A stretch of 64,000 bases of DNA from Cupriavidus malaysiensis. Its GTDB lineage: Bacteria; Pseudomonadota; Gammaproteobacteria; Burkholderiales; Burkholderiaceae. The notes beneath the pieces are model-generated. The model searched no databases. It saw only the letters and a list, made by a program, of their open reading frames with translations, and was not told where the DNA came from. The stretch's first letter is position 1. Every line of letters begins with the position of its first letter. The stretch spans positions 2,542,001-2,606,000 of the forward strand of contig NZ_CP017755.1 of NCBI RefSeq assembly GCF_001854325.1, in the 5' to 3' direction. Positions 14,491 to 22,308 of the stretch are shown in pieces. Position numbers and translations under genes: made by a program.

Positions 14491-15545
14491 CACGCCACCT
14501 TTGCCTGCGGGGACGCTGCGCGCTGGCGTGCCTCGTCTTCGAGGCGGCGCGCCACCGCCCAGCGGAACTGCGACAGTGCCGCATCGATGGAGAACGGGAT
14601 CATCTTGAAATCCGGTTCGAGCGCCAGCGAGCGCTGCTGCGCGGTGATGATGTCGCGGTCCTCGGCGAAGGCGGCCACCACGCTCTCGTGGATCGAGCGC
14701 GTCACCTCCGGCTGGTCGATGGCGAAGTTGTGCGGATGGGCGAAGAAGTAGTGCGTGGAGTGCTCGGTCTCCGGCGTCAGCGCCTGGCAGCCGCGGAACT
14801 CGGCCGCATCCACGCGGTGCCCTTCCGGCGCGCCGGTGCCGGCCGGCGCCATGCCCGAATCCATCACCAGGATGGCGGGCAGCGTGAAGTTGTAGATATT
14901 CCAGCGGTCGACCTTGCCCGGCCACTGCTTCACCTGCCTGGCAAACGGCGGCGCCTCGGTGCCGAGGGTCCAGCGCGTGATGCGCACGCCGTCCTCCAGC
15001 CGCTCCACCTGCGGCTGCACGCTGGCGTAGTCCTCGCTGCCGCCCAGCGTGGTGGGATGCACGAAGGGCAGGTGCGAGAAGTCGAGCAGGTTGTCGGCGA
15101 TCAGCAGGTAGTTGACGTCATAGTGGATATAGCCGTCGAGGCTGCGCCAGGCGGGATCGTCCAGCCAATGCGTATCCGGGATCAGGGACGGATCGGCGGC
15201 CTCGGCATCGCCCATCCAGATCCACAGCCAGCGGTGCCGCTCCACCACCGGGAAGGTGCGCACCTTGGCCTGCGGCGGGATGCGCTGCTGCGCCGGCGCC
15301 TCCACGCAGCGCCCGCCCGTGTCGAACTTGAGCCCGTGATACAGGCAGCGCACGCAATCGCCCTCGCGCCGGCCGATCGAGAGCGGGGCGCCGCGATGGC
15401 AGCAGCGGTCTTCCAGCGCGACCACCTTGCCCTGCGCGTCACGGTACATCAGCACGGGGATGCCGATGATGGTGCGCGCGAAGAGCTCGCTCGGGCCGAC
15501 TTCCTTGTCCCAGCCGGCGACATACCAGGTATTGCGGATGAACAT
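14490..15545 (-). CDS. Rieske non-heme iron oxygenase (VanA-like)
   Basis: The 351-residue product is the terminal oxygenase partner of the reductase encoded just downstream. The Rieske cluster ligands are visible in RCCHRGAPLS and CLYHGLKF (Cys-x-His and Cys-x-x-His). The mononuclear iron site is in DNLLDFSHLPFVHPTTLG with its Asp and two His. The C-terminal catalytic domain resembles vanillate O-demethylase and related demethylating oxygenases. The start at MFIRNTWYVAGWD is the family start; 17 further upstream codons are unlike the family. A periplasmic binding protein gene lies 170 bp upstream on the same strand, separated by an octamer repeat, and a LysR gene diverges beyond it. Likely role: oxidative attack on an imported aromatic acid. 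Confidence 0.9.
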   Translation of the reverse strand: MFIRNTWYVAGWDKEVGPSELFARTIIGIPVLMYRDAQGKVVALEDRCCHRGAPLSIGRREGDCVRCLYHGLKFDTGGRCVEAPAQQRIPPQAKVRTFPVVERHRWLWIWMGDAEAADPSLIPDTHWLDDPAWRSLDGYIHYDVNYLLIADNLLDFSHLPFVHPTTLGGSEDYASVQPQVERLEDGVRITRWTLGTEAPPFARQVKQWPGKVDRWNIYNFTLPAILVMDSGMAPAGTGAPEGHRVDAAEFRGCQALTPETEHSTHYFFAHPHNFAIDQPEVTRSIHESVVAAFAEDRDIITAQQRSLALEPDFKMIPFSIDAALSQFRWAVARRLEDEARQRAASPQAKVA

Positions 15546-15667
15546 CTTCGTTTCTCCCAGGTGCGGCAATGGCACGGCCATTGCCAGCCTTTGCAATGTG
15601 CAGCGGCGCGATGCGCCTGCATGGTGGGGCGGGCATCGGCCGGTTTCAGTGATTCGGGGATTGGGTA

Positions 15668-15722
15668 ATTCAGTGATTCAGTGATTCAGTGATTCAGTGA
15701 TTCAGTGATTCAGTGATTCAGT
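15668..15722. repeat. Octanucleotide repeat (ATTCAGTG)x6 plus partial
   Basis: Six perfect ATTCAGTG units and seven-eighths of a seventh lie between the binding-protein gene and the oxygenase gene. The repeat includes the TGA stop of the binding-protein gene (15718-15720 on the minus strand). A related imperfect unit, TTTCAGTGATTC, stands at 15645-15656. Slippage would change the spacing between the two genes and could affect read-through or mRNA stability. Confidence 0.95.
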
Positions 15723-16869
15723 CGACGATCTTCCAGTCGCCGCCCTGGATCTGCACCATCGCCACCGCGCGGCGGTCGTAGCCGGAATGGTCGGTGGCGG
15801 ACATGGTGCAGACGCCCTGCGTGGTCACCACGTCGCGGGTCGTCTCCAGCGCATCGCGCAGCGCCGCGCGGAAGGCCGGGCTGCCCGGCCTGGCCGTCGC
15901 CAGCGCCTTGCCCAGGGCCTGGCGCAGCACGATGCCGGCGTCCCACACATTGGCGGCGAACACCGATACCGACTGCTTGCCGTGCGCCGCCTCGTAGCGC
16001 TGCACGAAATCGGCGGCGACCGGGCGCACCGGGTTGGCGCCGGCCAGCTGGCCGGCCACCAGCACCGGCCCGACCGCGAAGATCGCGCCCTCCGCGTCCT
16101 TGCCGGCCACGCGCAGGAAATCCCGGTTGGCGATGCCGTAGGTCTGGTAGACCTTGCCACGGAAGCCGCGCTCGGCCAGGGTCTTCTGCGGCAGCGCGCC
16201 GGGTGTGCCGGAGGCCGCGATGAAGACCGCGTCGGGCTTGGCCGCCATGACCTTCAGCGCCTGCGCCACCACCGAGGCATCGGTCTTGGCATAGCGCTCC
16301 TCGGCCACCAGCCGGATACCGGCGGGCGGTAACTGCGCGCGCAGTTCGCCGAGCCAGGCCTCGCCGTAGGCGTCGCCGAAGCCGACGAAGGCCAGCGTGC
16401 GCACCCCGTCCCGCTGCATGCGCGCCAGCGTGGCCTGCATCATCAGGGCCTCGTTCTGGATCACCTTGAAGACCCAGCGGCGCGTGGCATCCATCGGCTG
16501 CACGATCTTGGCGCTGGCAGCCAGGCTCAGCAGCGGCACGCCCTTCTCGGCGGCCACCGCCGCCAGCGGCAGCGTGGCCGGCGTCGACGAGGAGCCGAGC
16601 ACCACGTCGACCTGCTGTTCGTCGGCCAGGCGGCGGAAGTTGCGCACGCTGAAGGCGGGATCGGACGCGTCGTCCAGCACCGTGTAGCGGATCGCCTCGC
16701 CGCCGACTTCGCGCGGCAGCATGTCGACCGCCTGGCGGGCCGGAATGCCCAGCGATGCCGCGGGGCCGGTGAGGGACAGCGTGACGCCGACCTGGACGTC
16801 GGCCCAGGCGGCAGGACTGCACAGGCCGGCGAGCGCAAGCAGCCAGCCCAGCGGGTGGGAACGGACCAT
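15718..16869 (-). CDS. ABC-type branched-chain/aromatic substrate-binding protein
   Basis: The 383-residue product is a type I periplasmic binding protein of the LivJ class (Peripla_BP_6). A Sec signal peptide (MVRSHPLGWLLALAGLCSPAAWA) is followed by VQVGVTLSLTGPAASLGIP, the usual start of the mature fold. Motifs typical of the class include GSSSTPATLPLA and FVGFGDAYGEAW. Members of this class in Burkholderiaceae often bind aromatic acids or amides rather than amino acids. The matching permease and ATPase genes are not here, so it must use a transporter encoded elsewhere. Its place upstream of the Rieske oxygenase pair, with a divergent LysR gene, suggests it delivers the oxygenase substrate. 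The stop codon lies in the octamer repeat. Confidence 0.9.
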   Translation of the reverse strand: MVRSHPLGWLLALAGLCSPAAWADVQVGVTLSLTGPAASLGIPARQAVDMLPREVGGEAIRYTVLDDASDPAFSVRNFRRLADEQQVDVVLGSSSTPATLPLAAVAAEKGVPLLSLAASAKIVQPMDATRRWVFKVIQNEALMMQATLARMQRDGVRTLAFVGFGDAYGEAWLGELRAQLPPAGIRLVAEERYAKTDASVVAQALKVMAAKPDAVFIAASGTPGALPQKTLAERGFRGKVYQTYGIANRDFLRVAGKDAEGAIFAVGPVLVAGQLAGANPVRPVAADFVQRYEAAHGKQSVSVFAANVWDAGIVLRQALGKALATARPGSPAFRAALRDALETTRDVVTTQGVCTMSATDHSGYDRRAVAMVQIQGGDWKIVD

Positions 16870-16962
16870 GGTTGTCTCCTGTGTTGTGGTGATCGCGGTG
16901 ATCGACGCCTTCTGCGAGGCGTGTTGACAGGAGTCTAGGCAGCGGCCCAATATGTCTCAACC

Positions 16963-16977
16963 TCATGACGAACATGA
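16963..16977. promoter_or_regulatory. Candidate LysR-type operator in the divergent promoter
   Basis: TCATG-ACGAA-CATGA is a 15-bp inverted repeat of the LysR-box kind (T...A ends). It lies between the divergent binding-protein (start 16869) and LysR (start 16992) genes, and it overlaps an upstream in-frame ATG at 16965. Its place argues that the regulator really starts at 16992. Confidence 0.45.
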
Positions 16978-16991
16978 TTGGAATGTACGCC

Positions 16992-17987
16992 ATGCATAAC
17001 GATGCCTTCGACTACAACCTGCTGAGCGTGTTCGACGCCATGCTGCGCGAGCGCAGCGTGACGCGCGCCGCCGAGCAGCTCGGCCTCACCCAGAGCGCCA
17101 TGAGCCACGCCCTCAACCGGCTGCGCGACTACTTCGACGATCCGCTCTTCGTCAAGACCGGCAAAGGCATGGCGCCGACCACCAAGGCCGAGGCCCTGGC
17201 CGGCCCCATCCTCGAAGTGATGACCGCCATGCGCACGCGCGTGCTGCCGCAGGCGAGCTTCGACCCGGCCACCATGGAGCGCACCTTCACGCTATGCATG
17301 ACGGACATGGGCGAGCTGGTCTTCCTGCCCCCGCTGATCAAGCACCTGCGCGTCATCGCCCCGCACTGCACGCTGCGCACCATGCAGGTCCCCATTCCGC
17401 AGATCGAAGCCCTGCTCGCCTCCGGCGAAGCCGACCTGCTGCTCGGCTCGGTACGCACCGCGCCGGAAACCTTGTTCCAGCAGCAGATCTTCATGCACGG
17501 CTTCGCCACCATCGTCAGCACCAAGAACCGCGACGTCGGCGAGCACCTCACCCGCGAGCAGTTCGAAACCATGCCGCACATCGCCGTCAGCCTGGCCGGC
17601 CGCACCAGCCCGGCCTACGACGCCGCCTACGAAAGCCACGGCCTGCGCCGCCGCATCTACCTGCACACCCCGCACTTCCTCGCCGTACCGCTGCTGATGG
17701 ACGAGCAGCCCGACCTGATCGCCACCGTGCCGCAGGAACTCGCCAATGTGTTCTGCCGCTACGGCATCGTGCGCACGGTACAGCCACCCGTCACGCTGCC
17801 GCCGTTCGCGCTCAGCCAGTACTGGCATCCGCGCTTCCACCATGACCCGGCCATCGTCTGGCTGCGGCAGTGGATCAAGCAGATCTTCGACCGGTATCCG
17901 GTGATCGAGGCGGTGGGGGGGACCGTCCGGGACGCGGCGGTGGCGGCAAGGCGCAGCAAGCAGCCCGCCAAGGGCAGACGCATGTGA
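16992..17987 (+). CDS. LysR-family transcriptional regulator
   Basis: The 331-residue product has an N-terminal winged helix-turn-helix (FDYNLLSVFDAMLRERSVTRAAEQLGLTQSAMSHALNRLRDYF) and a co-inducer-binding domain resembling the NahR/NodD-like branch with TPAQ-like DLLLGSVR segments. It diverges from the binding-protein/oxygenase genes and probably controls them in response to the substrate or a product. The ATG at 16992 is preferred over those at 16965 and 16977 because a palindromic operator-like site covers the earlier starts. The last 116 bp of conserved coding sequence before the variable tail are repeated almost exactly at 20355-20470. Confidence 0.88.
   Translation: MHNDAFDYNLLSVFDAMLRERSVTRAAEQLGLTQSAMSHALNRLRDYFDDPLFVKTGKGMAPTTKAEALAGPILEVMTAMRTRVLPQASFDPATMERTFTLCMTDMGELVFLPPLIKHLRVIAPHCTLRTMQVPIPQIEALLASGEADLLLGSVRTAPETLFQQQIFMHGFATIVSTKNRDVGEHLTREQFETMPHIAVSLAGRTSPAYDAAYESHGLRRRIYLHTPHFLAVPLLMDEQPDLIATVPQELANVFCRYGIVRTVQPPVTLPPFALSQYWHPRFHHDPAIVWLRQWIKQIFDRYPVIEAVGGTVRDAAVAARRSKQPAKGRRM
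17805..17920 (+). repeat. 116-bp direct repeat, left copy (inside lysR)
   Basis: This segment encodes the regulator tail from FALSQYWHPRF to VIEAVGG. It matches 20355-20470 with two mismatches over 116 bp, in the same orientation, at a distance of 2550 bp. Confidence 0.95.
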
Positions 17988-18270
17988 GAACCGCCAGAAC
18001 CGGCAGCCCAAAGCAATGATGCCATCCGTCCATCTGCCTCCCCGATCCGCTGCGCAGAACGACACGCTGGCGCCAGCCTGAGCGACGGTCCTGTAAGTGC
18101 CCGCTGCCGCTGCCGGCCCGCCGCAGCACGAAAACGGCGCATCGGGTGTGGAGAAAGAGAGCACGGCTTACCACGCATATCGCCGCTTTGATTCCGCAAC
18201 GCTTGGGGGAAAATCGCGACCTTCGACCTGTGCACGGGCACGGAAATTCGCGGGCGAGATTGCGGGAAAC

Positions 18271-20235
18271 ATGGGGATTTCAGGGGAAGGCGTCGGCCGC
18301 AGTGCGGTGGCCACGCCATATCACGCTTCGCACGCCGCGCCACTGACCCACGACCGCATCGCAGGATACCGCGCGGACGTCGACGGCCTGCGCGCGATAT
18401 CGGTACTCGCCGTCCTGGTTTTCCACGCATTCCCGGGGTTCCTGCGCGGGGGCTTCGTCGGTGTCGATATCTTCTTCGTGATATCGGGGTACGTCATCAC
18501 GAAGCACATGCTGCGCGAGATCGACGCCGGCAATTTCAGCTTCCTCGGCTTTTACAGCAGGCGGATACGGCGGATCTTCCCGGCGCTATTGCTGGTCTTC
18601 GTCGGACTCTATGCCTTCGGCTGGTTCAACATGCTGCCCGAGGAATTCAAGCAACTGGGCAAGCACATCGCGGCGGGCGCCGCTTCCATCGCGAATCTCG
18701 TGCTCTGGCGTGAAGCCGGATACTTCGACGTTTCCGCGGAACTCAAACCTCTCCTCCACCTGTGGTCGCTCGGCGTCGAAGAGCAGTTCTACCTGGCCTG
18801 GCCGGTTCTCCTGCTCGCCACGTTGCGCGCGCGCCAGTCCCCGCTCTGGCCGATCGCTATCGTAGGTCTCGGATCGTTCGCGCTGAACATCAGCAGCGTA
18901 GCGCACCACCACGCCGTCGCCGCCTTCTACTCCCCACTGACGCGCGCCTGGGAGCCGATGATCGGGGCGCTGCTTGCCTATCGGCACCATTCGGACCATG
19001 CGCGGCAGGCTGCGGCAGGGCGATCGGCACCGCTTGGCCAGGTCAAATCGATGGCCGGCTTCAGCCTGTTGGCGCTGTCGCTCGCCTTCGTCAATGCCTC
19101 CTCGGCGTTTCCCGGCTGGTGGGCGCTGGGCCCGACCATGGCGGCCTACCTGCTGATCGACGCCGGAGCCACTCGGACCATTGCTCGCCGCGTACTCGGC
19201 TGGGCGCCGCTCGTCGCGATCGGGCTGGTGAGCTACCCGCTCTATCTCGCCCATTGGCCACTCCTTTCGGCACTGCGGATCATCAGCAGCGGCACAGCCC
19301 CGGTGACATGGCGCGCCCTTGCCCTGCTGCTCAGTCTGCTACTGGCCATCCTGACCTATCGGTATCTGGAAATGCCGATCCGCCAATCGCGGCATCCGCG
19401 ACGGATCGTCGGCATGCTCCTGCTGCTGATGGCGGGATGCGGCCTCGCCGGCTACAACGCCTACCAGCGTGACGGCATGGGATTCCGCATGTCGAGGATG
19501 GTCGGCGCCTTCGCCGATGGCGTGCAGTTCGACCGCGACAAGCTCTGGCGGCGCGGCGCATGCTACCTGGAAGGTGCGGACCGCGTTTTCAGTACCTCGT
19601 GCGTGGACCCCGGCACGGGAACGCTGGTCATGCTGTGGGGCGATTCCCGATCCGCCGCCCTCTATCCCGGCGTGCGCAGCGCCAGCCAGGAGCGGGGCGT
19701 GCGACTGGCGCAATTCAGCACATCGGGATGTCCGCCCCTGATCGGTGGCGAGGCCCGTTGCGCGCAGGCCAATGCACAAGCCTTGGCGCGCGCCAGAGAA
19801 ACGCGGCCTGCGGTCGTGTTACTGACGGCAAACTGGACCACCGACCGCCTGCAGGCACTACGTGGCACCGTTGATGCGCTGCATACCATCGGAGTCAAGC
19901 GCATCGTCCTGATCGGACAGGTCGCCACCTGGCAAAGCTCGCTGCCCAAGCTCTATTGGCTGTTCTGGCGCGAGCACCACGAGACCATGCCAGCACGAAC
20001 ACTGTTCGGGCTCGACCCATTGTCGAAGCAGTACGATCAGGAGGGATCCGCAATCGCGAAGAGCCTGGGCATCGAGTACATTTCCGCGTACGACGCTATG
20101 TGCAATGCCTCGGGCTGCCTGACGCGGACCGGCCCGGGACGCGGCAATATCGTCATGTTCGACGATTCCCACCTTACCCCCGCCGGCGCCGAAGCGGTAA
20201 TGGGGCGCATTGCGCCGCGGGTCTTCAACGACTAG
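18271..20235 (+). CDS. Acyltransferase 3/SGNH-hydrolase fusion (OafA-like O-acetyltransferase)
   Basis: The 654-residue membrane protein joins an acyltransferase-3 domain (about residues 30-385, some ten membrane helices) to a periplasmic SGNH domain (about 440-654). Such enzymes acetylate O-antigen or other cell-surface glycans. The AT3 signature YRADVDGLRAISVLAVLVFH sits at residues 33-52, and VGVDIFFVISGYVI follows. The SGNH part shows the nucleophile block LWGDSRSAA (Ser459) and the catalytic DDSH (Asp631, His634). The start at 18271 fits the length; the frame is open 58 codons further upstream without similarity. The gene is bracketed by a 116-bp direct repeat of lysR sequence, so it may have been inserted by a duplication event. 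No other glycan gene is near. Confidence 0.9.
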   Translation: MGISGEGVGRSAVATPYHASHAAPLTHDRIAGYRADVDGLRAISVLAVLVFHAFPGFLRGGFVGVDIFFVISGYVITKHMLREIDAGNFSFLGFYSRRIRRIFPALLLVFVGLYAFGWFNMLPEEFKQLGKHIAAGAASIANLVLWREAGYFDVSAELKPLLHLWSLGVEEQFYLAWPVLLLATLRARQSPLWPIAIVGLGSFALNISSVAHHHAVAAFYSPLTRAWEPMIGALLAYRHHSDHARQAAAGRSAPLGQVKSMAGFSLLALSLAFVNASSAFPGWWALGPTMAAYLLIDAGATRTIARRVLGWAPLVAIGLVSYPLYLAHWPLLSALRIISSGTAPVTWRALALLLSLLLAILTYRYLEMPIRQSRHPRRIVGMLLLLMAGCGLAGYNAYQRDGMGFRMSRMVGAFADGVQFDRDKLWRRGACYLEGADRVFSTSCVDPGTGTLVMLWGDSRSAALYPGVRSASQERGVRLAQFSTSGCPPLIGGEARCAQANAQALARARETRPAVVLLTANWTTDRLQALRGTVDALHTIGVKRIVLIGQVATWQSSLPKLYWLFWREHHETMPARTLFGLDPLSKQYDQEGSAIAKSLGIEYISAYDAMCNASGCLTRTGPGRGNIVMFDDSHLTPAGAEAVMGRIAPRVFND

Positions 20236-20354
20236 CTGCCTGGCGGCGTGCCGGAACGCGGGAAACTGGCTTTCCCGGTGCGCTCGGGCGCAGGAAAGCA
20301 GCCCCGCGCTGCGTCACCCTTCCACGCGGAATTTGGCAGGTGGCTCCGGCCACA

Positions 20355-20470
20355 TTCGCACTCAGCCAGTACTGGCATCCACGCTTCCACCATGACCCGG
20401 CCATCGTCTGGCTGCGGCAGTGGATCAAGCAGATCTTCGACCGGTATCCGGTGATCGAGGCGGTGGGGGG
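20355..20470 (+). repeat. 116-bp direct repeat, right copy (orphan lysR tail)
   Basis: This is a stranded copy of the LysR gene tail with 114 of 116 bases identical to 17805-17920. It has no start or DNA-binding region, so it is a gene fragment. The whole stretch 20236-20656 holds nothing else that I recognise as a gene. Confidence 0.93.
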
Positions 20471-20656
20471 TGGTGGGGCAGGCGTCGGCGCCGGGAAGCG
20501 GCCAGGCGGTGGAAGACGGCGGTAAGCGCCGCGGCACACTGTGGTCGACTGGCAGGCGACACGGCGAAGACGTCGAGTGAGACGTCTTCCGAGTCAGGTG
20601 CTGGCGAGTGGCACCGGAAATAGCGCGTGCCTTGCGTATTGCGGCACCGTCATTGG

Positions 20657-21094
20657 CTATTCCGGGTAGAACTCTTGTGAGAGCACGTCATCGACGGCCC
20701 AAGGTAACGCTTCCGGGAACACATCGAGGTCCAGGCCGGTTTCATTGCTCGCAATACTGCGGGCCTTCGACCACACGATGTCGAGCCATGCTGCATCGTT
20801 GAACTTGCCGCGCAGACTGGGGGCCTCGTTCAGGACGTAGGCAACCTCCTTGCGCTGGGTACGAATGGTGAACTGCCAACTCTTGCTCCGACGTGAAGGC
20901 TGGAACTGCCACTTCAAGAGATGCGCCAGCAGGATGGACATACGGCTTGCCAGTTCGCGTTGCTCGCTTTTGCCCACGTCCTCGATCTCCTCTGCAATGT
21001 GCAGGACGTCGATGGCCGACAGATTGCCAGCGCGAAGCAGTGCGGCTTGCTCGCTCGCCCATGCCACTACGTCCGTTTCATAGGTCGTACCCAT
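20657..21094 (-). CDS. DUF29 family protein
   Basis: The 145-residue product is a DUF29 protein. The family has a short start with YETDVVAWASEQAALLRAGN, then LHIAEEIEDVGKSEQRELASRMSILLAHLLKWQFQPSRRS and a C-terminal region ending in PEALPWAVDDVLSQEFYP, all present here. DUF29 proteins are small, mostly helical, of unknown function, and common in cyanobacteria and proteobacterial accessory regions. The length is normal and the frame intact. GC content is lower than in the flanking genes, which together with the neighbouring small regulator and truncated antitoxin suggests acquired DNA. Confidence 0.85.
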   Translation of the reverse strand: MGTTYETDVVAWASEQAALLRAGNLSAIDVLHIAEEIEDVGKSEQRELASRMSILLAHLLKWQFQPSRRSKSWQFTIRTQRKEVAYVLNEAPSLRGKFNDAAWLDIVWSKARSIASNETGLDLDVFPEALPWAVDDVLSQEFYPE

Positions 21095-21144
21095 GTACTG
21101 ACTCCATCCAAAGTGTTCAGTTCAAGGTGCAGATGTGCACCGCT

Positions 21145-21378
21145 TCAAGCTTGTTGCCTGAGCTTGCCGATAGTCTTTTTGGCGTGGTTGATGACCGCCT
21201 CGGGGCAATTGCGTCGCCGGGCACTGTCGGGGGCCGCCAAGTACGATTTCCAAGTGGACATAGGTATCGGAAAGGCCTGCCTTCTGTTGATCAATGCAAG
21301 CGCTTCGGCCTGGGTAATTCCAGCGCCCTCGATCAAGGCGCGGAGTGCTGCGCCGTTGTCCTCATTTACTACGTCCAT
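21145..21378 (-). CDS. Small putative DNA-binding protein (Cro-like)
   Basis: The 77-residue product looks like a compact helix-turn-helix protein: ALRALIEGAGITQAEALALIN followed by PMSTWKSYLAAP resembles the two helices of a Cro/C1-type motif, with a basic C-terminal end (RRRNCPE...HAKKTIGKL). I do not recognise an exact family. A 22-bp inverted repeat lies only 11 bases upstream of its ATG, with TATTAT beyond it, as expected for a self-repressing regulator. It is 50 bp upstream of the DUF29 gene on the same strand, so the two probably form an operon. Phage or addiction-module origin is possible but unproven. Confidence 0.5.
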   Translation of the reverse strand: MDVVNEDNGAALRALIEGAGITQAEALALINRRQAFPIPMSTWKSYLAAPDSARRRNCPEAVINHAKKTIGKLRQQA

Positions 21379-21388
21379 GGCCTGGTTC

Positions 21389-21410
21389 TTTGGTGTACTT
21401 GTGCACCAAA
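21389..21410. promoter_or_regulatory. Inverted-repeat operator upstream of the small regulator
   Basis: TTTGGTG and CACCAAA form perfect 7-bp arms with an 8-base spacer (TACTTGTG), 11 bases before the minus-strand ATG. The minus-strand TATTAT just beyond it (about 21410-21416) could be the -10 box. A bound protein here would block the start of the gene. Confidence 0.55.
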
Positions 21411-21935
21411 TAATAGCACGAGTTCACGCCTCGGATTTTCGGCAGCGGCCGCCTGCTATTTGGCGACCGGCTTCTTCCTCAAGTAGGGTCCGCAATCAGC
21501 GGACGCGAAGGACGAGCAAGGTGTGACGAAAGCACCTAAGCCAAGACCACCTCGGCGATGAAGCATCTCCAGCCCCGATGCACCGTGGCAGCACACTGCC
21601 TGTGTGGAAGTCGTCTGTGGCCCCACAAAAGGTATCATTCGGCAACGCATTGAATGCCGATACCGGGTACCGTCTTCTTGTCGCTGCGACAACAGCGACC
21701 GGGTTTAGCAGCCCGAGCCACGTAGGCGGACGCTCGCCATCCGATGGCATTCGATCGCGTCCGAAGTGCCAATGTACGCCTCCTGACGACTGCGGGCGGG
21801 TCTTGGCGGGGGAGCCTCAGGGCTCGCCGGGGCTACGTGCCGGTCTGCTAACCCTGCCTTGCGTCCGCCCACCCCGATTAGAAGCGGGGAGCGGAATCCA
21901 TCCGCAAACGTAGGAGCCGATCCCATGACGAAGCC
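21411..21935. other. Lower-GC stretch without a recognised gene
   Basis: The stretch shows no family-like gene. A plus-strand frame of 111 codons at 21578-21913 exists, and part of it (GNALNADTGYRLLVAATTATGFSS) reads more like protein than chance, but I cannot assign it. Several short inverted segments around 21780-21890 could fold in RNA. It may be decayed mobile-element DNA between the DUF29 operon and the truncated antitoxin. Confidence 0.35.
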
Positions 21936-22199
21936 ATGGCCGAGCTGTACCGCGACGACCCGGCGCTGGCGCTGGACGTGATCAACGACGTCATCGCCGG
22001 CGGCGACCAGGGCGAGCTGCTGACCGTGCTGCGGCAGCTGACGCAGGCCTTCGGCGGGGTCCAGGCGGTGGCCGGGCAGGCCGGGCTGAATCCCACGCAG
22101 CTCTATCGCACGTTGTCCGCGCAGGGCAATCCGGCATTGAGCAGCCTGACGTCGATCCTGAAGGCGATGGGGCTGCGGCTGGCAGTGCGGCCGCTCTAA
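21936..22199 (+). CDS. Orphan addiction-module antidote protein (HigA-like), 5'-truncated
   Basis: The 87-residue product matches the probable addiction-module antidote family (HigA-like): MAELYRDDPALALDVIND, then an HTH with FGGVQAVAGQAGLNPTQLYRTLS and the signature NPALSSLTSILKAMGLRLAV. In-frame codons just upstream read RSHDEA, which is the normal family N-terminus, but no start codon precedes them, so the gene seems to have lost its first few codons where the lower-GC stretch joins. AGGAG at 21912-21916 is placed for an out-of-frame ATG at 21925. The toxin gene that normally lies directly upstream is missing. It may be a non-functional relic or a solitary repressor. Confidence 0.75.
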   Translation: MAELYRDDPALALDVINDVIAGGDQGELLTVLRQLTQAFGGVQAVAGQAGLNPTQLYRTLSAQGNPALSSLTSILKAMGLRLAVRPL

Positions 22200-22242
22200 G
22201 CCTTGCGGCCTGCGGCCACCGCGGGTGGCGCGCCGCCACGCC

Positions 22243-22271
22243 TTGCGCCACGCAAACCCATCCGGTAGAAT
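22243..22271 (+). promoter_or_regulatory. Predicted promoter of the ABC transporter operon
   Basis: TTGCGC and TAGAAT are separated by 17 bp and lie about 40 bp before the first ATG of the ABC operon in the correct direction. This is the best -35/-10 pair I see in the window. Confidence 0.5.
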
Positions 22272-22308
22272 CCCGCCCCCACCCGTTTGGCCGAGATTGT
22301 CCGCCGCC

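Noticed and set aside
15668..15722. CRISPR or IS end for the octamer and pentamer repeats
   Set aside because: The units are contiguous with no spacers, and no transposase or terminal inverted repeats lie near them.
17805..20470. Insertion sequence carrying the acyltransferase
   Set aside because: No transposase or short target-site duplication is visible. The direct repeat is a gene fragment rather than IS ends, so only a duplication or cassette model is kept.
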